A stretch of 64,000 nt of DNA from Cordylochernes scorpioides (Eukaryota; Arthropoda; Arachnida; Pseudoscorpiones; Chernetidae), in assembly GCA_030710605.1 (NCBI GenBank), contig CP092880.1, positions 23,952,467 through 24,016,466 on the forward strand. Direction: 5' to 3'. Of the stretch, positions 20,157-31,201 are shown one piece after another. Position 1 is the first letter of the stretch; each line of letters opens with the position of its first letter. The notes under the pieces were generated by a model. The model worked only from the letters and a program-made list of their open reading frames with translations, was not told the origin of the DNA and did no database searches. The position numbers and the translations under genes are program-made.

Positions 20157-22143
20157 CAGGGTGATCCAAAAGTCCCGCACTATTTTAAAAATTAATAACT
20201 CCGCGAATATTTGCGCTAGAGCAATGCGGTAAACACCATTGTATTCAGGATGCAATGGGATTTTTTATGGCAAATAATGAAAAATTCGAAATTGATTTTA
20301 GTTACAATTTTATTCGCCAGATGGCGCTCTACCCGAATCAAAGATTCAGCGGCCAAATTGTTTGATAAATTGAAAAATATAACTGATCGACACGTATTTT
20401 TCCTTTTTGAATACCAGGAAAGAACCCTAATAATATCAAATAACAAATTAATAAAACACCACTTCGCCAAAAGTATGAAGAATTGGTTAACGATTTTCAA
20501 ATACAATTAGAGATATGTAAAATAGGTAAATGCAAATTAAAACATGTAGCAAAATATTTATTTTTATATGAGGTTTTGTGAAATAGATTAAGTGTTTGAA
20601 AAACACTGCTGATATCAATACACGAATTTTTGAAATGTTAATATAGTACCAAAAATTATGATGGCACTATTAATAGGATTTCTTGCTATAAGAAATGTGT
20701 AGTTTCTTGACTGATTGGCGACCCTTGACTATTTAACTGGATATATGTCATGATCCAACAAATGAAATATAGAGGGGAGTGACAAAATATATTTGTCGTA
20801 CTTTATTCAAAATATCCTATGGGCTTGTCAAATGTTATCATTGTTTATTATACTGTACACAATTTTAAAAATGTGTCCCCTCAAATAAAAATAAATTTTA
20901 AATCGACCTTTTGCGTTGAAAAACGTGGTAGTAAAATCATTTTGTATTATTTTATTTTCACAAAATTTCTAAAGTTATTGGTGTACAGAAAATATTCCTT
21001 ATGCTACATGTATTTCTTATGTATGTATTTCTATGTTATCTATTATCTATGTATTTCTTCTAATGAGCGAAAAGCGAAAAACTAAACATAAGGGGTAAAA
21101 TTGTGTGTACCAGTGTTATTCGAGAAGTTACAACACTCTGGTTTGCACGACATAATATGTGAGCAAATGACAAACAAAATATTACTGTTCACAAAAAAAA
21201 GAGTCAAGATGTGAGGACAGCATTTATTATCCCCATATCCCAACACAAAGAGCTGCAAAATATTGATAGATAATATAATACATGGCGGCTTATACAACAC
21301 ATGAGGTAACTGCCTTCTCTCTTGTATTAGGTCACAATCCTTGCTCAATGTGGCACCCTTCATTCTCAATCACCGCCTGCAGACGATAAATGACAGAATG
21401 GTCACAATTAAATAGTTGAAATTTATAAAACGTGCCATCTGATAGAAGCCTTCAACATGGCCAATGTGGTAGGCCGGCATACATAAAAACGCGACTTAAT
21501 GTACCCCCATAACCGAAATTGTAAGGCGTCAAGTCTGTTGATCTTGGAGGCCACTGGTATATGAAGTGGCGACCTATCACACGATTTTCACCGAACGTAT
21601 CCTTCAGCAATTGTTTGGCACCTCGGGAGATATGAGGAGGTCCTCCATCTTTCATGAATGTTATTTCGCTTAGTGCTTTTACCCTGCAATATGGGAATAC
21701 CCTTTTCTCATAACGTTCACCAGTTACAAAAACGGTTTTAAAAGTTCTTCCATTGATTTTTCAAAGAAAAATGACCCAATAATAAAAGAAGTGAACCCAC
21801 ACAAAACTGTAACTCTAGGCTGGTAAAGTGGCATTTCTGTGAAAATCCTAGGGTTTTCTGTTGCCCAAATGCGGCTGTTTTGAATGTTAAATTCTCCGTT
21901 TAGAGAAAAGTGAGCATCATCTGTCCACAGAACATTCGACAGCCAGTTTTCATCAATATCAATTTGCCGGAAAACCCATGCAGCGAATTCTTGACGCATC
22001 TCAAAATCGCCAACTTTCAGCTCGTGAAATCTTTGCATTTTGTATGGGCACACACAATAGAGACATTAAGTGAAGCGTGTTCGGATATCACAATCATACT
22101 TCGGCGAATTTAACGCCAAAAGTTTAATTCGGGGATCACCTGT
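20157..22143. mobile_element. Mariner-like transposon, decayed
   Basis: The left terminus is CAGGGTGATCCAAAAGTCCC, preceded by TA. A decayed inverse (GGGGATCACCTG) ends near 22143. The first 399 bases recur as the 3' part of the chimeric repeats at 34267-35620 and 61777-63022. The transposase remnant lies on the minus strand at 21450-22060. The middle is AT-rich and non-coding. Confidence 0.65.
21450..22060 (-). pseudogene. Mariner/Tc-like transposase remnant
   Basis: The upstream part reads VLWTDDAHFSLNGEFN and IWATENPRIF then VTVLCGFTSFIIG, typical of the first catalytic block of IS630/Tc1/mariner transposases in arthropods. After a frame break the second part has KDGGPPHI (second Asp kept) and WPPRSTDLTPYNFGYG. 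There the expected final Asp is Asn and flanking residues have drifted. The N-terminal DNA-binding domain is not seen. Inactive. Confidence 0.75.
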
Positions 22144-22169
22144 CCAGGATAACAAAAGTCAGTAGGTTG

Positions 22170-24550
22170 AGGACATGCTAACCGACCTCGACCTTACACC
22201 GTTAAATAACGGAGAGAACACCTATCTATCTAAGTCCACAGGCACAGAATCCGCAATAGACATCACAGCGATAAATTACAACATCGCACCCACAACACAA
22301 TGGAAAATCCTGAGAGGTGCAATCAGTGACCACAGACCAATTTTAACAACCTTAAACTTCAAAATTGAGAATGTCCATTAGAATAAAAGAACATGGAACT
22401 TTAGGAAAGCCGACTTGAAAAAAAAATCACAGAAAAGCTTGAAGAACTGTGCAACGAAAAATTGAATTACAGAACGCTTGACAAAAGCTTGGAAAAATTC
22501 TCTTCGAACATTTAAAAAGCTGCAAAAGAGCATCGATAACTAGAGGTAGACGTAAAGACCTGTGGATACCTTACTGGAAGGACCACAACATCGAGGCAAT
22601 GATTTCAGAGAGAGAGACAATATCAATGGACTTCTTAAAACAAATAAAACAGAAAGGAACTCATTGAAATTATTCACAAAATATAACAAGAAATTTGGAT
22701 ATTCAAACAAGAAAAATGGCAGAATTCTGCGAAAAAAAATGGATCCAAGAAAGGACAGCCAACACTGGAATATAATTAGAGTGTTAGAGAACAATCAAAA
22801 CCAACACCAATCCTCCAATACTCTAACCGATATGAATAGAACAGCGAGAACGAGAACAAACAGATGGCTGACATAATTGCTGAATATCTTTCAAGCACTT
22901 CCATTCTCAACTATACGAATGAAGAAAGGACTCTAAAAATAATATAAACCAGTTAGTTAAACAAGCAAGAAACTTCCATCAACAAGATATTTTCTCGAGA
23001 GACTTCACACTGAATGAGCTAAACTCATCAATAAAAAAATCCAAGAGGTCACCAAGAGATAATCTAATCTTTGGTCAAATGATTAAACACTTTGAAGTCA
23101 AAGCTAATAATCAACTCCTACGAATACTGAACATTTCATGGCAAACTGGTAAACTACCAAAGAATTGGAAGATATCAATTATAGTGCCAATACTGAAGCC
23201 AAACAAAGATGCCAAGGAATACAAGAACTATCGGCCAATTGCTCTCGCCAGCATACTTTGTAAAATACCAGAACGAATTATCCACTCTAGGCTCATAGTC
23301 TGGCTCACAAAAAAATAATAAAATAAACCTCTACCAAACGGCCTATAGATCCCAGCACTGTACAACTGATCAACTGTTCTACTTCTGTCAATCAATAATA
23401 GATTCTTTCCGGGAAAAACCGCCAAAGAAGACCACGGCTATATTCCTTGATATGACCTCAGCTTTTGATCGAGTGTGGAGGGAGAAATTACGTGAAAAGC
23501 TGCACAACATCGGAGTAAGAGGAAAAACCTTAATGTGGATTGCAGACTTCTTAAGGGGAAGAAGGTTAAAGGTTCGGTTTATGGAGAATTTTCCAAGGAA
23601 GGAAGAACATGGGCTGGTGTACCTCAGGGATCTGTGCTCAGTCCTCTACTCTATCTGCTATATATTAACGACATACATCCTTACCTCACTGAAGACACAA
23701 AGGTTGCCTGTTATGCAGATGATAAATCCATATGGCACACAAGTAGCAGCATAGAAAAATCGTAAAAGATACTGAAGACATCAATGAGAGGATGGAGAAG
23801 TGGGCAATGGAACTCCAAATGACCATAAACCCAATAAAACCAAACCTATGCGTCTTCTCCACTCCCAGGGAAAAAGGCATAAATATAACCACAAAATAAG
23901 CTTAAACAAACAAATAATTGATAAAATTAGAAATCCATAATACCTAGGTGTGATACTGCAGTCCTGGATCTTTCCAGTTGGTCTCGAGGACCACGCCATC
24001 ACCATCTCCTAAGCGGCGAAGTACGCGATCTACGTATTCATCGTAGATCGCAAAATGCGTGGTGTCGCTGGAGACCCACTGGCGATTCTCCACCAAACTC
24101 TGCAGCGCTGGCAGAGGCGCCATATTCATTGTACATAGTGTATATAATGCATATTATCTTTTTTAATAGTGCAGACTGTGTATGTATTGACAAGATGTCA
24201 ACAAAATTATTTTAATTATTATTTATGAGGAATTTTAATTTTCATAGCACATAATTAGCACCTCAAATAGAGCTATCAGAAAACTAAACATTCTGAGAAG
24301 GCTATATGGAACAAATTGGGGAGCAAAACCCAGAATTCTCAGAACAACATATACCACCTTAATAAGGCCGATAATGGAATATGCAACACCGGTCTGGGCT
24401 CCCTCAAGCTCATCACTAAAAGTAAGACTAGACAGTGTTCAAGCAAAAGCGGCCAAAATAATCACTGGTTCTGTTTCATCCACCAACAATGAGAAAATTC
24501 AGAGAGAATGTGTTCTAGACCTACTCGCTCGAAAGCAGAAGATAAAATAA
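22170..24550 (+). pseudogene. Jockey/CR1-like LINE remnant
   Basis: Endonuclease end (TESAIDITAIN, AISDHRPILTTL), RT fingers and palm (WKISIIVPILKPNKDAKEYK, YRPIALASILCK, FLDMTSAFDRVW, GVPQGSVLSPLLY, CYADDKSIWH) and a thumb/C-terminal block (IRPIMEYATPVWAPSSSS) are spread over several frames. The catalytic motif survives as YADD. A foreign 0.3-kb block interrupts it at about 23960-24255, between the YLGVIL and STSNRAIRKLN segments. Multiple stops and frameshifts mark it as dead. Confidence 0.8.
23947..24129 (-). CDS. Unrecognised ORF in a block inserted in a LINE
   Basis: A 61-codon frame starting at ATG with MNMAPLPALQSLVENRQW and rich in Asp, Val and Arg. It is clearly more GC-rich than the AT-rich sequence just upstream, where a TATATA-like box precedes the ATG. 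The block lies inside the dead LINE, so it arrived later. I do not recognise the protein. It could be a captured first exon or part of an unknown transposon, and the frame runs to the edge of the block. Confidence 0.3.
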
Positions 24551-27095
24551 AAACAACTTGGATCGGCACTTCGGAAACGAGGAACCAGAGGACGAGATCT
24601 CTCTGACCACTTGTGGTTTGGTGGATCCGCCCTTTTCTGAGAATGAGGTGAAACTGACGGCTTTCAAGTTCGGGAAAAGGAAATCTTCTGGTCCCGAAGG
24701 GATCGATAACACGGTCGTGAAAGCCCTGGTAAGGATGCACCCATCGCTTCTTTCCAGGTTATTCAATAAGTGCCTGGACACTGGTACATTTCCTGAGGCA
24801 TGGAAGGTTGCCCGAGTAGTGCTTCTCGAAAAGTCTGGTAGAAAGGGTAATTCTCCTAATGATTATCGTCCGCTTTCTTTACTAGTGTGTCTAGGTAAGG
24901 TCCTGGATAGCCTACTAGCTCAGCGACTGAAGCACTGGCTAGAGAGTAATGAGCTCCTTTCCTCTTTCCAACATGGTTTTAGGGAAGGGAAGTCCACAAC
25001 CACAGCTCTGAACGAGGTGTTAGAGGGGGTTGAGATGGGCTTAAATAAGGGTGCTTGGGTTCTTTTCGTGGCCCTGGACATTGATGGCGCGTTCAACTCC
25101 ATGAGCTGGAACAAGTTGATGAGAAATTTGATGGACATGGGTTGTCCTGATAATTTGTGCAGCTTGATTCGTGACTTCCTGAGGGATAGACGGATTAGCC
25201 TCAAGTTGGAAGTTGGAAAGAAACTGTGCTAGGGGTTGCCCCCAGGGCTCTTGCTGCGGACCTATTCTGTGGAATATCCTGGTAAACACCGTTTTCCAGG
25301 AGGAGCTCCATGAGGGAGACAGGCTGGTTCTCTATGCTGACGACCAGTTACTCATCATTGAGACTGCTTCGAGAGCGAAGGCTGAGAAGTGTGTTGAAAC
25401 TTCTCTCCAAATTTTCTCGATCTGGGCCCATGACTCTGGCCTTAAGTTCAATGTCTCCAAAACTAAAGCCCTCATCTTTAAGCCTAGGGACATAAGAACT
25501 AAAAGGAAAGGGATCAAATGGGAACACAAGCCGGCTATCCGGATGGAAGGACGGAGGGTAGCGTTGGTCAATATGATGACCATCCTGGGGGTGGTCATTG
25601 ATGACAAGATGGGTTGTCAATACCAGACGGAGGAGATGGTGGCGAGAGGCAGGGAGGCGTTGTGCAGGCCTGTCCTGGTTGGCCCTCAACGGGGGGGGGG
25701 GGGGGGGGGGGGGGGGAGAGAAGGAGGGTACTATTTTTAGGAACCTCTGCCTCTCCTGTGTCGAGACAATCCTGCTATATGCTTCCGGGGCTTGGTAGCG
25801 CCGAAACAGGGATCAGAAGGTGGCAACAACTCTAGAGAGAGTGCAGAGGACAGCGGCACTCAGAATCACAGGGGAATATCGCACTACCAGCAGTGAGGCT
25901 TTATTGGTCCTCGCTGGGCTTATTCCCCTGGGATTGAAACTAGAGGAGGAGACCATCAGACAGAAGATCTGGGAGAAAAGGGAAGATGCCCTGGGACTTT
26001 AAGCGGGGGCCCTGGAATCGAAGAGGGACACAAGGAAGCCTCCGCAGTGGTTGCCAAAGTGGAATTGGAGTCCTAGAGGGCCGACAGGGATTGGCACGGA
26101 GGTTTTCATTGATGATAGTAAGTCTGGAACCAATACTGGAGCTGGGGTAGTGATATTCACTAATGGAGAGCTGATCTTCCAAGAAAGTTTAACACTTAGA
26201 GTGGACGAATTGGTCTTTTCAGCCGAGCTGGTTGCGATCAGGGTAGCCCTCAGAGTGTGTGCCGAGAAGAACTTCAGCCCGGACCGCCTCTATTCAGATT
26301 CTATGTCGGCCCTCGTCGTTATCAATCTGGAGATAGGGCAACTCGCGCATCAAATAATCCAGGAGCTGGAGATGATGACGCGGGCTCCGGAGCTCCCTTG
26401 GTTTAGGAAACACAGCCTCATCGAAGGTAATGAGTTCGCAGACAGGATCGCTAAGGCAGGATGCTTTAGAGGTAGATCACTGAGGACCCCAGTGACCAAG
26501 AAAGAAGTTTATAGGAGGATCAGGGGTCACGTCCAGGACTTATGGTTGGACAGATGGAGGAACAGTGTGAAGGGGAGAGAGGTATTCAATGGGGTAACAA
26601 CACCCGAGTACCTCTGTAAGGTAATGTCCCACAAACTCATTAGGGTAGTTCGGGACATGGGCTCTTCCCCAAGTCACCACAGATTTAAAATTAAGAGAAA
26701 CCCTGATTTCGTCTATGGAGAAAGGGATGTGAATGCACGCCACTACGTCTTGGATTGTCCAAGGGTAGTGGGTGTGCAGGAAGAGAGAAGGAGGGCGAGG
26801 GGCGCGATCGAGAGTAAGCTGCTGAGAAATCACAGCAAGCTTCTTGAGAAAGCCCACGACGTGGCAGCTGAGCTTTTCCTCAGCTGTGAGTGAACAGAGT
26901 CGACCTGGGGCTGCCTCCCCGCGGTCCCTGCTGGACACAGTAGATAGTTTCCTATTTTGCTGTGATTAAAGGCCACCGGTATAGAAATCCTTCCAGACAA
27001 GTTGTCTGGGAGGTGGTGTTTCCAGGTACAATGTCCAAGCACTAGCTTGGATACCGTTACTTGGCTTATGAGTTGAACATAATAGCAGCGAAGGG
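24545..27095 (+). pseudogene. R1/LOA-like LINE with RNase H domain, broken
   Basis: RT starts with KRKSSGPEGIDNTVVKAL and continues through YRPLSLLVCLGK, FQHGFREGKSTTTAL and ALDIDGAFNSMSW to 25232. A one-base shift then gives ARGCPQGSCCGPILWN and LYADDQLLI. After a G26 tract at 25691 the frame changes again (LYASGAW, TLERVQRTAALRITGEYR). An RNase H domain at 26051-26480 keeps FIDDS, AELVAI and YSDSMSAL. The C-terminal block ends at 26893 and is followed by a 3' UTR. The GCPQGS motif is R1/LOA-like; an RNase H points toward LOA/I-type relatives. No endonuclease is present, so it is 5' truncated. Confidence 0.8.
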
Positions 27096-27099
27096 CATG

Positions 27100-27369
27100 C
27101 TTCGCATGCCGGCTTGTGGACTGAAAGGTCTGGGTGGCCATCTGCTTCTAGGGTGTACCAACTGTGCTTAGGTGGGATCCTCCAGTTCTTGTTTATTTTG
27201 GCTACTGTTTCTATTTCTTTAAAAGTAAGTTTTTTTTCTGTAGCAAGGGTTCTTTTGTGCCTTTTTTCGCTAGCGCATCAGCAGCTTCAATGCTAACATG
27301 TAAGGGTATCCATTGAAGGTGAATTTTTGAGGTATTGAGAGTATTTGGAGATAACCAATTATGTTCCTG
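27100..27369 (-). pseudogene. 3' part of a Jockey-like LINE, split by the Copia insertion
   Basis: The minus strand carries the end of an RNase H domain (HLQWIPLHVSIEAADALAKKG) and a WRIPPKHSWY-like C-terminal block. It continues the element at 31413-34265 once the Copia element and one CTTAC copy are removed. The 3' boundary with the neighbouring R1-like LINE is uncertain. Confidence 0.65.
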
Positions 27370-27374
27370 CTTAC

Positions 27375-27580
27375 TGTAAGAATAAATCAGAGGTTGGATC
27401 TCAGAAAGTATGTTTAATTATCAAATAGATTATATTTAGATGACAAACAATAGAGAGTTAAAAGAGGTAAGCGGTGGCAGTCAACAAGCAAGCAAATCTG
27501 AAACCTATATACAGTTACGTAATGTCTGGGGGAAGTGGCCGTTGCTAAGCGACAGCCGAGGTGCGAGTCACTTTTCAACA
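27375..27580 (-). repeat. Copia 3' LTR
   Basis: 206 bp, identical by eye to 31202-31407. The pol stop codon lies 13 bases inside it. Because LTRs are identical at insertion, this indicates very recent integration. Confidence 0.93.
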
Positions 27581-30459
27581 CTCCCACCTGACGAGCACTC
27601 CGTTGTTTCAAACAGTCCAAGTTGGCTCCTTAGTCTTTTATGCCTTTCTGGAGGTAGAGCTTTCGTAAATATGTCTGCAGCAAAATCAGCATCGGAAAAA
27701 CCTATCAGGGTTGAAGTGCAGGAACTCCCACCAAAACAAATACCGATGTTTTTCGTAGCTTTTAAGTATCCAAATATTTTCTTTACTGCGGTCCAATGTG
27801 AAGGTCCTGGGTTGTTCATAAATTGGCTAACCCTGCTGACTGCGTAGGCAATATCAGGTCTAGTTCCAGTCATGAGGTACATTAAACTACCAATTGTCTG
27901 TCTGTATGGAATCTTGTTCATTTCTTCAATTTCCTGATCATCCTTTGGGCACATCTCTTTTGTTAGTTTTGAGTAAGGATCAGAAGGTACAGATTGTAAC
28001 TTAATATCAAGAAGGTTGTAATGTTCAAGTGTTCTTTCAATGTATGAGGCTTGATGCAGAAATAACATTTTAGTTGTTCTATCTCGATATATTTGTAGGC
28101 CAAGGAAATAATCGGCAGTAAAAGTTTTTATTTCAAAATTGGAATTTAAGTACTGTACTATATCATCTAAATGTTGTTTATTTACACTGCAGATTAAGCA
28201 ATCATCTACATATATTGCAAGTAATATGTAAGCCTGTTTACATTTCATTGTATAGACACATGAATCTGATATGCTAGGTTTGAGATCAAACTTAATTAAA
28301 AACTCATGAAATTTCTTGTTCCACATTCTGGGGGATTGCTTAAGACCATAGATGCTTTTCTGAAGAGAGCAAACATGATTTGGAAAATCTGGGTTTTCAT
28401 AACCTTGGGGTTGTTCCATGTAAAGTTCTTCTTCCAAATCACCATTCAAGAAGGCAGATTTTACATCTAACTGAATCATTTCCATATCAAGTGATGCACA
28501 AAGTGATAAGATTGTTCTAATTGAATCGAATTTTACTACTGGAGAAAAAGTTTCACCATAATCAAGTCCTGGTTTTTGTGAATAACCTTTCGCAACTAGT
28601 CTAGCCTTAAACATTTTATTTGATCCATCTGCATTTTGCTTTATTTTGTATACCCACTTGCATGCAATAGCTTTTCTGTCTGATGGTAGTGTCACATACG
28701 TCCATGTTTGATTTTTCATCAAGGAATTGAATTCATCGTCCATAGCTAGTTTCCACTGTTTTGAGTTTTGTCCTACAATTGCATCTTCATAGTTCAATGG
28801 TTCTTGGTCATGGACATAACAAGCATATGAAATAGCTCTTGTACAGCTGGTTGATGTTTGTTCATTTTCTCTGATTCTATTCCTGAGAGGGTATCGACAT
28901 GATTCTTCTGGTTTGGAACTGGTATTTGTGTTATCAACACTTTCTTCACTGTATATAGTTACCTGCTCTTGTTGGTTATCCTGAATATTTTCTGATGTAT
29001 TAGCTTCAGTAAATATTACATCTCTGCTTATGATAATTTTTCTAGCAATAGGATCCCACATTCTATAATTTTTGTTAGTTTCAGTATATCCAACAAAAAA
29101 TGTACGAATACTCTTTTTGTCTAATTTCTTTCTGTTATCTTTTGGTATATGCACATAAGCGTTACATCCAAAAGTTTTCAAATGTAAGATGGAGGGTTTT
29201 CTCTTGTACCATATTTCATAAGGTGTAGAATTTCCCAATACTTTAGTAGTACATCTATTTAAGAGATAGACTGCTGTGTTTACGGCTTCAGCCCACAGTT
29301 CAAGCGGCATTTTTCTTCCATGTAACAAGCATCTAGCTGATTCAACTATTGTTCTGTTATCTCTTTCAGCAATTCCATTCTGTTCTGGGGTATATGGAGC
29401 AGTGAGTTCATGAACAATTCCTAGAGATTTTAGATAATCAGAAAAATTCTTATTTAAGAATTCTGTGCCATTATCTGTTCTGAATCTTTTTATTTTATTT
29501 CCAGTTTCAGTCCTAACTCTTTTTACAAATTCTTTAAATTTCTCAAGTACATCTGATTTATGCCTAATGAAGTAGGCCACTCTAAATCTTGAAAAATCAT
29601 CCTTGAATGATACAAAATATAATGATCCACCTGGTGATCTTTTACTCATTGGTCCACAAACATCTGAATAGATCAGCTCTCCTGGATAGGTCGAATTTGG
29701 ACTTGTTGACGCGTGAAAAACCTTTCTATTTTGTTTTCCATAGATGCATGCTTCACATAGTAAAGAATCAGGCTTTTCTCTAATTTTAATGTCGTCTTCA
29801 AAAACATTATTTTCAAACATTTGGGTTAATTTTATAGGATTTACATGACCCATTCTTTGATGCCATATATCTAGACTTAACTGAGCAACATGAGTTTGTG
29901 AAGATTGCTTTGCTTTAATAAAAATTCTATAAAGATTTGAATTGTCCTTTATTCCAGTAACTAGCACTTTCGAATTTTTAGTCAATTTTATCTGATTTCC
30001 TTTACAAATGAGCGTCAAACCATGTTTTGTTGCAGTAGATATTGAGAAAAGATTAGTCTCCAATTCAGGTACATAGAGAACATCCAAAAGAGTTGCATTA
30101 ATTTTCTGACTATCAACATAAGAGAGAATATCAATATTTCCCTTACCTTTTGCATAGATCTTCTTTCCATCTCCAAGGCACACAGGATGAACACCTTCTG
30201 GTATTTCTTCGAACGTAGAGAACCATTCTCTTCTGAAAGTCATGTGATCCGTTGCTCCAGAATCTGCAATCCAGGAATCCTTTGTTTCAGCGAGGAAGGC
30301 ACTTGTCTCAGCTGAAAAAGCACAGCTATCATCTCTGGATGAAGAACTTGGCTGTTGTCCTTTTTGTTCTTCCTTTCTTTTATAGCATTCTTTCCACCAA
30401 TGTCCTTTCTTCTTGCAATATCCACAGTGTGTGTTCTTCTTTTTATCTTTAATGGATTG
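27568..30459 (-). CDS. Copia pol: zinc knuckle, protease, integrase, RT, truncated RNase H
   Basis: Open from just after the TAA at 30460 down to 27568. In order it has a CCHC knuckle (CGYCKKKGHWWKEC), a protease (WIADSGATDHMT), a GAG-pre-integrase HC region, an integrase with SDVCGP, FRTDNGTEF and a Glu in PEQNGIAERDNR, then a Copia RT (WVYKIK, IQLDVKSAFLNGDLEEE, YGLKQSPRMW and catalytic YVDD). RNase H begins GFSDADFA and jumps directly to ADIFTKALPPERHK, so roughly 90 residues expected between these strings are absent although the frame is kept. The first methionine in the pol part is at 30243; translation probably comes from gag by readthrough, or the TAA is a recent mutation. All RT and integrase signature residues are present. 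Confidence 0.9.
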   Translation of the reverse strand, partial: QSIKDKKKNTHCGYCKKKGHWWKECYKRKEEQKGQQPSSSSRDDSCAFSAETSAFLAETKDSWIADSGATDHMTFRREWFSTFEEIPEGVHPVCLGDGKKIYAKGKGNIDILSYVDSQKINATLLDVLYVPELETNLFSISTATKHGLTLICKGNQIKLTKNSKVLVTGIKDNSNLYRIFIKAKQSSQTHVAQLSLDIWHQRMGHVNPIKLTQMFENNVFEDDIKIREKPDSLLCEACIYGKQNRKVFHASTSPNSTYPGELIYSDVCGPMSKRSPGGSLYFVSFKDDFSRFRVAYFIRHKSDVLEKFKEFVKRVRTETGNKIKRFRTDNGTEFLNKNFSDYLKSLGIVHELTAPYTPEQNGIAERDNRTIVESARCLLHGRKMPLELWAEAVNTAVYLLNRCTTKVLGNSTPYEIWYKRKPSILHLKTFGCNAYVHIPKDNRKKLDKKSIRTFFVGYTETNKNYRMWDPIARKIIISRDVIFTEANTSENIQDNQQEQVTIYSEESVDNTNTSSKPEESCRYPLRNRIRENEQTSTSCTRAISYACYVHDQEPLNYEDAIVGQNSKQWKLAMDDEFNSLMKNQTWTYVTLPSDRKAIACKWVYKIKQNADGSNKMFKARLVAKGYSQKPGLDYGETFSPVVKFDSIRTILSLCASLDMEMIQLDVKSAFLNGDLEEELYMEQPQGYENPDFPNHVCSLQKSIYGLKQSPRMWNKKFHEFLIKFDLKPSISDSCVYTMKCKQAYILLAIYVDDCLICSVNKQHLDDIVQYLNSNFEIKTFTADYFLGLQIYRDRTTKMLFLHQASYIERTLEHYNLLDIKLQSVPSDPYSKLTKEMCPKDDQEIEEMNKIPYRQTIGSLMYLMTGTRPDIAYAVSRVSQFMNNPGPSHWTAVKKIFGYLKATKNIGICFGGSSCTSTLIGFSDADFAADIFTKALPPERHKRLRSQLGLFETTECSSGGSVEK

Positions 30460-31131
30460 TTAATGCTGCTGCTGTTTGTTGGAAGCTGTTGAATTTCTGT
30501 TGAACTTTGAAAAAGTCATCAAGGCATTATCTGGTTTAGAATTTCCTGAAGAATCCCAATGATCCTGTAAGCTTTCTTCTTTCAGTAATCTTGCCGTCAA
30601 GTTTTCTAGAGTCTTTTCTTCTGATGAAACTGAATCCCATGCTGTTATGAAATTCTTGTATTTATCAGGCAAGCTGCAAATTATCTTTGTAATTAGGGCA
30701 ACATCAGAGATTGGCTCACCTAGATCTTTCATTTGTTGTGCCAGAGTTTCAACTTTGGAAATATGAGTAGCAATGTTATCATTTGGATTCATTTTATATT
30801 CGAAAAATCTTTGTTGCAGCAAATATTTGTTTGTTTCAGATTTCAGTTCATATATTGTTGATAATTTCTTCCACATTTCTGCTGAAGTCTGGCAATTAAC
30901 AATCTGTTGAAGATATTTAAACTCTAGAGCAGTAGTAATCAGCATTTTGGATTTTGCATCTTTCTTTTTCCAGTTAGAGAATTTTGCAATATCCTCTATT
31001 TCAGGTTTTACCTCAGAGCCATCAGTTATACTGAGAAGATCTTTTGCTTCTAGAATAATCTTCATTTGAAATTTCCATAGATGAAAATTATCGCCGTTGA
31101 ATTTTTGAATTTGTGGAAGTTCAGTTGTCAT
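30460..31131 (-). CDS. Copia gag
   Basis: Begins at ATG with MTTELPQIQKFNGDNFHLWK, the classic start of a Copia gag (UBN2/retrotrans_gag family). It runs 223 codons to a TAA inside a Gln/His-rich run. Motifs include WKKKDAKSKMLI, WKKLSTIYE and LPDKYKNF. The frame upstream is open to 31185 without another ATG. The pol frame continues in the same phase after the single TAA, whose next codon is CAA. It forms the virus-like particle shell in Copia elements. Its zinc knuckle lies past the TAA, so the gag made by termination would lack it. Confidence 0.88.
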   Translation of the reverse strand: MTTELPQIQKFNGDNFHLWKFQMKIILEAKDLLSITDGSEVKPEIEDIAKFSNWKKKDAKSKMLITTALEFKYLQQIVNCQTSAEMWKKLSTIYELKSETNKYLLQQRFFEYKMNPNDNIATHISKVETLAQQMKDLGEPISDVALITKIICSLPDKYKNFITAWDSVSSEEKTLENLTARLLKEESLQDHWDSSGNSKPDNALMTFSKFNRNSTASNKQQQH

Positions 31132-31201
31132 CTTGAGCAAGCAAACGAATTTCAGCTTAGATAAACAAAAAATATTTGATACCAACCAAGCTCTGCTGCC
31201 A

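Noticed and set aside
20216-20510. A 96-codon frame conserved in three places (also 35271-35561 and 62629-62934)
   Set aside because: It is the shared mariner-terminal segment. Both strands are open, so conservation reflects repeat copying and not a demonstrated protein.
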